From Gammaproteobacteria bacterium (GTDB lineage: Bacteria; Pseudomonadota; Gammaproteobacteria; QNFN01), in assembly GCA_003645555.1 (NCBI GenBank), contig QNFN01000047.1, forward strand, positions 1-9,282: a stretch of DNA of 9,282 nt. Reading direction: 5' to 3'. Of this stretch, positions 5,587-9,282 are shown piece after piece (positions within the stretch are counted from its first letter, which is position 1; every line of letters starts with the position of its first letter). The position numbers and the translations under genes were made by a program. The notes beneath the pieces were generated by a model. It made no database searches and was not told the origin of the DNA. It saw only the letters and a program-made list of their open reading frames with translations.

Positions 5587-6732
5587 ATGCCTTCCGGATT
5601 TCATCGCTCGCATGGCCGCACCCGGCTTGGCCTCGCCGCCCTGCTGCTGCTCATCGCGTGTCAACCGGCCTCCGCTCACACTATCCGGCCGGCGATCGCC
5701 ACGGTCAGCTTCCACCAGGACGGCCGGCTGACGCTCGAAATCGAAACCAACCTCGAATCACTCGTGGCCGGTATCAGTCCGCGCCACGCGGACACCCGCG
5801 ACGCACCCAACGCACGCGACTACGACCGCCTGCGCGAACTCACGCCGAAGGCCCTGCGCGGACAGCTCGACAGTTTCCTACCGGACTTCCTCGAGAGTGT
5901 CAGGCCCGACGTAGATGGCAAGCCGCTGGAACTGACGCTCGACGACGTGACCATCCCGCCCGTTGGTGATCTTGGATTTGCCCGCAAGTCAGTGATCCGG
6001 ATGCATGGCGAGCTGTCACCCGGCGCCAGCACGTTCCGCTGGTCGTGGCCGGCCGACTACGGCAACTGCGCGTTGCGGCTTCGCTACGGCGAAGCCCCGG
6101 TGGTGCAGTCGTACTGGCTCAAGGACGGGGCCGCCAGCCCCCCGTTCGTGCTCAACGCCGCCTTCGTGCCGCGCCCGGTCACCGAGGTTGCCCTGGATTA
6201 CCTGGGCCTCGGCTTCACCCATATCCTGCCGCTCGGAATCGACCACATCCTGTTCGTCATCGGCCTGTTCCTGCTCAGCCTGCGGTTGAAACCGATCCTG
6301 TGGCAGGTGACGTCGTTCACCATCGCCCACACCCTGACCCTGGCTCTGACCATCTATGGTTACGTGTCGCTGCCAGCCACTGTCGTCGAGCCGCTGATCG
6401 CGCTGTCGATCGCCTACGTCGGTATCGAGAACATCGTCACCAGCCGCTTGCACCCGTGGCGGGTGGTGATCGTCTTCGGCTTCGGCCTGCTGCACGGCAT
6501 GGGCTTTGCCGGCGTGCTGACCGAGATCGGCCTCCCGGAAAGTGAGTTCGTGACCGCCCTGGTCAGCTTCAACGTCGGCGTCGAGTTCGGCCAGTTGGCG
6601 GTGATCGTGCTGGCGCTGCTGGCCGTTGGAACGTTCCGGAAGCAGCCCTGGTACCGTGCCCGGGTGGTGATCCCTGCCTCGGCATTCATCACGCTGACCG
6701 GGCTCTACTGGACCATTGAGCGAATCGCCTGA
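5587..6732 (+). CDS. HupE/UreJ-type membrane protein
   Basis: A 381-residue inner-membrane protein of the HupE/UreJ superfamily, whose studied members are linked to nickel uptake; the metal for this branch is not known. An Arg-rich N-terminus and LGLAALLLLIA form a signal sequence ending ASA, so the mature chain would begin H31-T-I-R-P. LIAC (22-25) also fits a lipobox, so lipidation at C25 is an alternative. A soluble extracytoplasmic region (about 31-200) is followed by about six membrane helices. These carry conserved polar residues: H212 and D219-H220 in FTHILPLGIDHILF, H248 in FTIAHTLT, E281-N282, H303 in LLHGMGFAG and E333 in NVGVEFGQL. The frame is open from an ATG at 5536, but that would place 17 extra residues before the signal sequence. 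It is divergent from the DUF4198 gene. Confidence 0.85.
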   Translation: MPSGFHRSHGRTRLGLAALLLLIACQPASAHTIRPAIATVSFHQDGRLTLEIETNLESLVAGISPRHADTRDAPNARDYDRLRELTPKALRGQLDSFLPDFLESVRPDVDGKPLELTLDDVTIPPVGDLGFARKSVIRMHGELSPGASTFRWSWPADYGNCALRLRYGEAPVVQSYWLKDGAASPPFVLNAAFVPRPVTEVALDYLGLGFTHILPLGIDHILFVIGLFLLSLRLKPILWQVTSFTIAHTLTLALTIYGYVSLPATVVEPLIALSIAYVGIENIVTSRLHPWRVVIVFGFGLLHGMGFAGVLTEIGLPESEFVTALVSFNVGVEFGQLAVIVLALLAVGTFRKQPWYRARVVIPASAFITLTGLYWTIERIA

Positions 6733-6776
6733 TATCACCGGCGCATCACTCTCCCGTGTTATTCAGCCGACAGACC

Positions 6777-6782
6777 TATACT
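6777..6782 (+). promoter_or_regulatory. Candidate -10 box of the phasin gene
   Basis: TATACT matches 5 of 6 bases of the sigma-70 -10 consensus and lies 59 bp before the phasin ATG, just after the HupE/UreJ-type gene. No good -35 box is seen 16-18 bp upstream, so an activator or another sigma factor may be needed if it is used. Confidence 0.35.
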
Positions 6783-6788
6783 GAGACC

Positions 6789-6813
6789 CGCGCCCAGCTT
6801 CCCGATGGGCGCG
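6789..6813 (+). promoter_or_regulatory. Hairpin in the phasin leader
   Basis: CGCGCCCA (6789-6796) and TGGGCGCG (6806-6813) form a perfect 8-bp stem with a 9-nt loop. It has no T-run after it, so it is not a terminator. It sits between the candidate -10 box and the ribosome binding site and could stabilise the mRNA, or be a DNA operator overlapping the start of transcription. Confidence 0.4.
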
Positions 6814-6829
6814 ACCACCATTGATCGCA

Positions 6830-6835
6830 AAGGAG
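6830..6835 (+). promoter_or_regulatory. Strong ribosome binding site of the phasin gene
   Basis: AAGGAG lies 6 nt before ATG at 6842, near-ideal. It rules out the in-frame TTG at 6821 as the start and fits a highly translated granule protein. Confidence 0.85.
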
Positions 6836-6841
6836 CGCGAC

Positions 6842-7315
6842 ATGACCCAGACCAACAACCCGTTCGGTTTCGACCCGAGCACGATGTTCAACCTCGATCC
6901 GCAGCAGATGATGGAGCAGTGGCAGAAGTCCCTGGAATCCTTCAACGTCCCAGGCATCGACATGTCTGCGATCCTTGACTCCCAGCGCAAGAACATCGAG
7001 GCGGTCACCAACGCGAACCGGATCGCACTCGAAGGCGTCCAGGCGCTGATGCAACGCCAGACCGAGATCCTGCAACAATCGTTCGAGGAAGCGACCAAGC
7101 TCACCCAGAACTTCGATCCCGCCGCCGACCCGGCCGAGCGCATGGCACAACAGACCGAACTGGCCCAGGAGGCGCTCCAGCAGGCACTCGCCAAAATGCG
7201 CGAGCTGGCCGAAATGGCGACCAGTTCGCAAGCCGCGGCGATCGAGGCGATCCAAAGCCGTTTCAACGAGGCGCTCGGCGAGATTCGGGCCGGCGTCGAC
7301 ACGGCTGGAAAATAA
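6842..7315 (+). CDS. Phasin family protein (PHA granule-associated)
   Basis: A 157-residue, Gln/Glu/Ala-rich, almost entirely helical protein with no cysteine. Phasins coat polyhydroxyalkanoate granules and control their size and number. The sequence fits the common proteobacterial phasin family. It has an N-terminal NPFGFDP and LDPQQMMEQWQKSLESF, then a core with DSQRKNIEAVTNANRIALEGVQALMQRQTEIL (about residues 46-77), and a C-terminal amphipathic stretch EAIQSRFNEALGEIRAG. The part after residue 100 has heptad-like spacing of hydrophobic residues and could form a coiled coil, as in other phasins. The ATG at 6842 is set by AAGGAG. The gene has its own candidate -10 box upstream and a terminator-like hairpin downstream, so it is probably a single transcription unit. 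No PHA synthase (phaC), phaA, phaB or phaR is in the window. Confidence 0.88.
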   Translation: MTQTNNPFGFDPSTMFNLDPQQMMEQWQKSLESFNVPGIDMSAILDSQRKNIEAVTNANRIALEGVQALMQRQTEILQQSFEEATKLTQNFDPAADPAERMAQQTELAQEALQQALAKMRELAEMATSSQAAAIEAIQSRFNEALGEIRAGVDTAGK

Positions 7316-7334
7316 CGCTTTCGGCATGTGATGT

Positions 7335-7370
7335 GCGGGGCCAACCGGTGAGGGGCCGCCCCGCCATTTT
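7335..7370 (+). terminator. Terminator-like hairpin after the phasin gene
   Basis: GCGGGGC (7335-7341) and GCCCCGC (7358-7364) make a 7-bp GC stem with a 16-nt loop, followed by CATTTT and then CCTGTTT. It starts about 20 nt after the phasin stop codon. The T-run is short and interrupted, so termination may be partial. Confidence 0.5.
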
Positions 7371-7427
7371 CCTGTTTGGCGGTGCCATGCCACCGGATTC
7401 ACGAACCTGCGCACCACCCGTAGCCTC

Positions 7428-8894
7428 ATGACCGCCTCGCGCTTCATCTGGATACGCAAACCGGTGCAGTGGGCCGGGCTGCTGCTGCTCGCGGTCGTGA
7501 CCCTGGCCGTCGGTCTCGACGGCTGGCTCAGCCGCTCGTTACCCGACCTGCGACCGTGGCACGACGGCGATCTGCTGCCCGACTTCAGCTGGCAGGAGGC
7601 GACGACGTTCGATGCCTACCTCGACCTCGAGCAGGAACTGTTCACCCGGCTTGATCGCCTGATGCGAGAAGAGTTCGCCCGCGAGGAGAGCTTCCCGCTG
7701 TTCCGTTACGGAGCCGAACCCCATCCTTTGCGCACACGGTTCGAAGGTGACTGGAATCGTACCCGGGTGTTGCCGGCAACCGATCCAAAGGGTGTGTTCC
7801 TGATGGTGCACGGCCTCTCCGACTCGCCTTACTCGGTACGCGCCCTGGCCCTGGCCATGAACCGTCTCGGGTTCGTGGTCGTCGCCCTGCGCCTGCCCGG
7901 CCATGGCACCATCCCCGGGGCACTGGACGAGGTCGACTGGCGCGACTGGACTACCGCGGTCGCTCTCGCCGCGGCGTCGATACGTGCTGACCACCCCGAC
8001 CTGCCGTTCTATTTCCTCGGCTACTCGACCGGCGCCCCCCTTGGTCTCTACTGGGCGCTGACCCGCCTCAAGGCCGGCGCCACGGCCGCAGAAATGCCCG
8101 AACGGATGTTCTTCCTCTCACCGGCACTCGGCATCAGCCCGCTGGCCCGTTTCGCCAACCTGCAGCGCGTCATCAGCCACATGTCGTTCTTCCGCAAGTC
8201 GCGCTGGGCCTCCGTGCTCCCGGAGTTCGACCCGGTCAAGTACCAGTCCTTTACCAAGAATGGTGCACGCCAACTGGCCACCCTGCTGGCCGAGGTCAAC
8301 GCCCTGCTGGTCGGCCTCAAGTCCGACTCCACCGTCGAGCGGCTGCCGCCGATCACCAGCTTCCAGTCGGTGGTCGACGAGACCGTCAGCACATTTGACC
8401 TGGTCGACCTGCTCTACGGCACCATCGACGACCCCGCGAGCGAGTTGGTGCTGTTCGACATCAACCGGATCTCATCACTGACGCCGTTCATGTCCTACTC
8501 GCCGCAGCGGTTGATCGAGGCGTTGCAACGGCAGTCGGCCAACCGCTGGACTCTAACCTTGGTCTCCAACCGCGGCACTGACACACCTGAGGTCGAGGCC
8601 CGTCAGCACACTGTCGATGCCGAGAAACCCGAGGCGACACCACTGCCCTACACCTGGCCTGCCAGCCTCTTCTCCCTTTCCCATGTCGCCCTGCCGTTCC
8701 CACCGGACGATCCGGTCTACGGATACGCCTACAACGTCGACGGCAAGACTGCGCCGACGCTGGGCAACATCCAGATCAAGGGGGAGCGTAACGTCCTTGT
8801 GTTGCCGGCCAGCGAACTGATCCGGGTCCGTTCCAACCCGTTTTATGACTACATCAGGAAGAAGATTATCGGCCAGTTAGGCGGCACAGAATAA
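7428..8894 (+). CDS. Membrane-anchored alpha/beta hydrolase
   Basis: A 488-residue predicted serine hydrolase (esterase/lipase type; substrate unknown). Residues 15-31 form one N-terminal membrane helix after a basic start (R5, R10, K11), so the catalytic part is probably periplasmic. Family hallmarks are VHGLSDSPYS (127-136, oxyanion hole), RLPGHG (155-160) and the nucleophile elbow GYSTG with S200. By comparison with the fold, the acid is probably D317 (SVVDETV) and the base H419 (LSHVALPFPPDDPVYG). A long region between S200 and D317 would be the lid or cap. The protein is longer than the 270-320 residues usual for simple hydrolases. The ATG at 7428 has no clear Shine-Dalgarno site. It follows the phasin gene by 112 bp but past a terminator-like hairpin, so a role in PHA turnover is not indicated. 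Confidence 0.85.
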   Translation: MTASRFIWIRKPVQWAGLLLLAVVTLAVGLDGWLSRSLPDLRPWHDGDLLPDFSWQEATTFDAYLDLEQELFTRLDRLMREEFAREESFPLFRYGAEPHPLRTRFEGDWNRTRVLPATDPKGVFLMVHGLSDSPYSVRALALAMNRLGFVVVALRLPGHGTIPGALDEVDWRDWTTAVALAAASIRADHPDLPFYFLGYSTGAPLGLYWALTRLKAGATAAEMPERMFFLSPALGISPLARFANLQRVISHMSFFRKSRWASVLPEFDPVKYQSFTKNGARQLATLLAEVNALLVGLKSDSTVERLPPITSFQSVVDETVSTFDLVDLLYGTIDDPASELVLFDINRISSLTPFMSYSPQRLIEALQRQSANRWTLTLVSNRGTDTPEVEARQHTVDAEKPEATPLPYTWPASLFSLSHVALPFPPDDPVYGYAYNVDGKTAPTLGNIQIKGERNVLVLPASELIRVRSNPFYDYIRKKIIGQLGGTE

Positions 8895-8897
8895 GCG

Positions 8898-8924
8898 TCG
8901 GGGTCACCGCGGGAGCTCCCCCGA
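8898..8924 (+). repeat. Hairpin after the hydrolase gene
   Basis: TCGGGG (8898-8903) and CCCCGA (8919-8924) can pair around a 15-nt loop, 3 nt after the stop codon. There is no T-run, so it is at most a weak or Rho-assisted end. The rest of the spacer to 9040 contains only short palindromes such as GGCCCGGGCC (9026-9035) and no gene. Confidence 0.25.
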
Positions 8925-9040
8925 TGGCCTGCGACAGCGGGGTAATCAACAGGCCCACCACATGGATTCCACTCTTCGTGTCGACTGGATGCCGCAACCG
9001 TGTGGCCGCGACAAGCGAGATCTCAGGCCCGGGCCAATAA

Positions 9041-9076
9041 AAGGAAAAAGGCCTACCGGATTATCGGCAGGCCTTT
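9041..9076 (-). terminator. Intrinsic terminator of the tRNA unit
   Basis: On the minus strand AAAGGCCT plus GCCG pairs with CGGT plus AGGCCTTT (9047-9076), a 12-bp stem with one G-T pair and a 6-nt loop. It is followed by TTTTTCCTTTT. It starts 4 nt after the CCA end of tRNA-Lys, so it ends the tRNA transcript. On the plus strand the stem has no good T-run. Confidence 0.8.
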
Positions 9077-9080
9077 GATT

Positions 9081-9156
<76 letters not shown>

Positions 9157-9190
9157 TGATTTTTCAGCACTTGGCGCGCAGCCAAAATAA

Positions 9191-9267
9191 TGGGGTGAGC
9201 GATGGGGATCGAACCCACGACCACCGGAATCACAATCCGGAGCTCTACCAACTGAGCTACGCCCACC
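9191..9267 (-). tRNA. tRNA-His (anticodon GTG)
   Basis: A full cloverleaf of 77 nt with encoded CCA (9191-9193). The extra 5' G (G-1, position 9267) faces C73, the identity feature of bacterial tRNA-His. The acceptor stem GTGGGCG pairs with CGCTCAC with one G-U pair. The anticodon loop TTGTGAT carries GTG at 9231-9233, and the T-arm has GGTTCGATCCC. It is the first gene of the His-Lys pair. A GATAAG (minus strand, 9273-9278) lies just upstream but is too close to be a confident -10 box; the true promoter may be outside the window. Confidence 0.96.
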
Positions 9268-9282
9268 GTAGTCTTATCCAAC

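Noticed and set aside
6016..6738. 240-residue open frame antisense to the HupE/UreJ-type gene
   Set aside because: Its Asp/Gln/His/Arg-rich composition is that of a reverse-strand shadow of a hydrophobic gene, and no family is recognisable.
6842..8894. Phasin and hydrolase as a PHA synthesis/degradation operon
   Set aside because: A terminator-like hairpin separates them, the hydrolase is membrane-anchored and lacks depolymerase hallmarks, and no other PHA gene is present.

Overview
The window looks like ordinary chromosome from a GC-rich gammaproteobacterium, possibly Chromatiales-like. The evidence is a CPXCG zinc-ribbon protein of a type common in Gammaproteobacteria, a polyhydroxyalkanoate phasin, tRNA genes with encoded CCA, GC-rich codon use throughout the genes, and no phage, plasmid or transposase genes. 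The taxon is inferred from gene content only.

Layout. Positions 2-152 are an AT-richer, almost perfectly symmetrical imperfect palindrome that looks like a small non-autonomous foldback element. It is followed by a 64-residue CPXCG zinc-ribbon protein (269-463, +) and an orphan organomercurial-lyase-like protein (593-1240, +). The lyase converges, 6 bp apart, with fhs, formate-tetrahydrofolate ligase (1247-2872, -). A 179 bp divergent spacer carrying a cluster of GCCAT/ATGGC half-sites separates fhs from a membrane-anchored class III nucleotide cyclase (3052-4554, +). The cyclase has two copies of a Cys-containing domain on the predicted periplasmic side. A convergent junction with a 9-bp inverted repeat follows. 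Next is a divergent pair of predicted envelope metal-handling proteins: a DUF4198 periplasmic protein (4643-5446, -) and a HupE/UreJ-type membrane protein (5587-6732, +). Then come a phasin (6842-7315, +) with its own promoter-like signal, strong ribosome binding site and terminator-like hairpin, and a membrane-anchored alpha/beta hydrolase (7428-8894, +). The window ends with a tRNA-His/tRNA-Lys(CTT) pair on the minus strand and its intrinsic terminator.

How the genes relate. There is no long operon; most genes are single units in alternating orientation. Metal or thiol chemistry recurs (zinc ribbon, MerB-like, DUF4198, HupE), but only DUF4198/HupE look like a functional pair. The phasin implies polyhydroxyalkanoate storage; no PHA synthase is present. 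fhs links to one-carbon metabolism, and the cyclase probably couples an envelope signal to cyclic nucleotide.

The items most worth a second look are the foldback element, the duplicated periplasmic domain of the cyclase, the MerB-like protein whose four key residues keep the spacing I recall for true MerB, and the DUF4198/HupE pair whose predicted mature proteins both begin with histidine. I did not find a clearly new multi-gene system.
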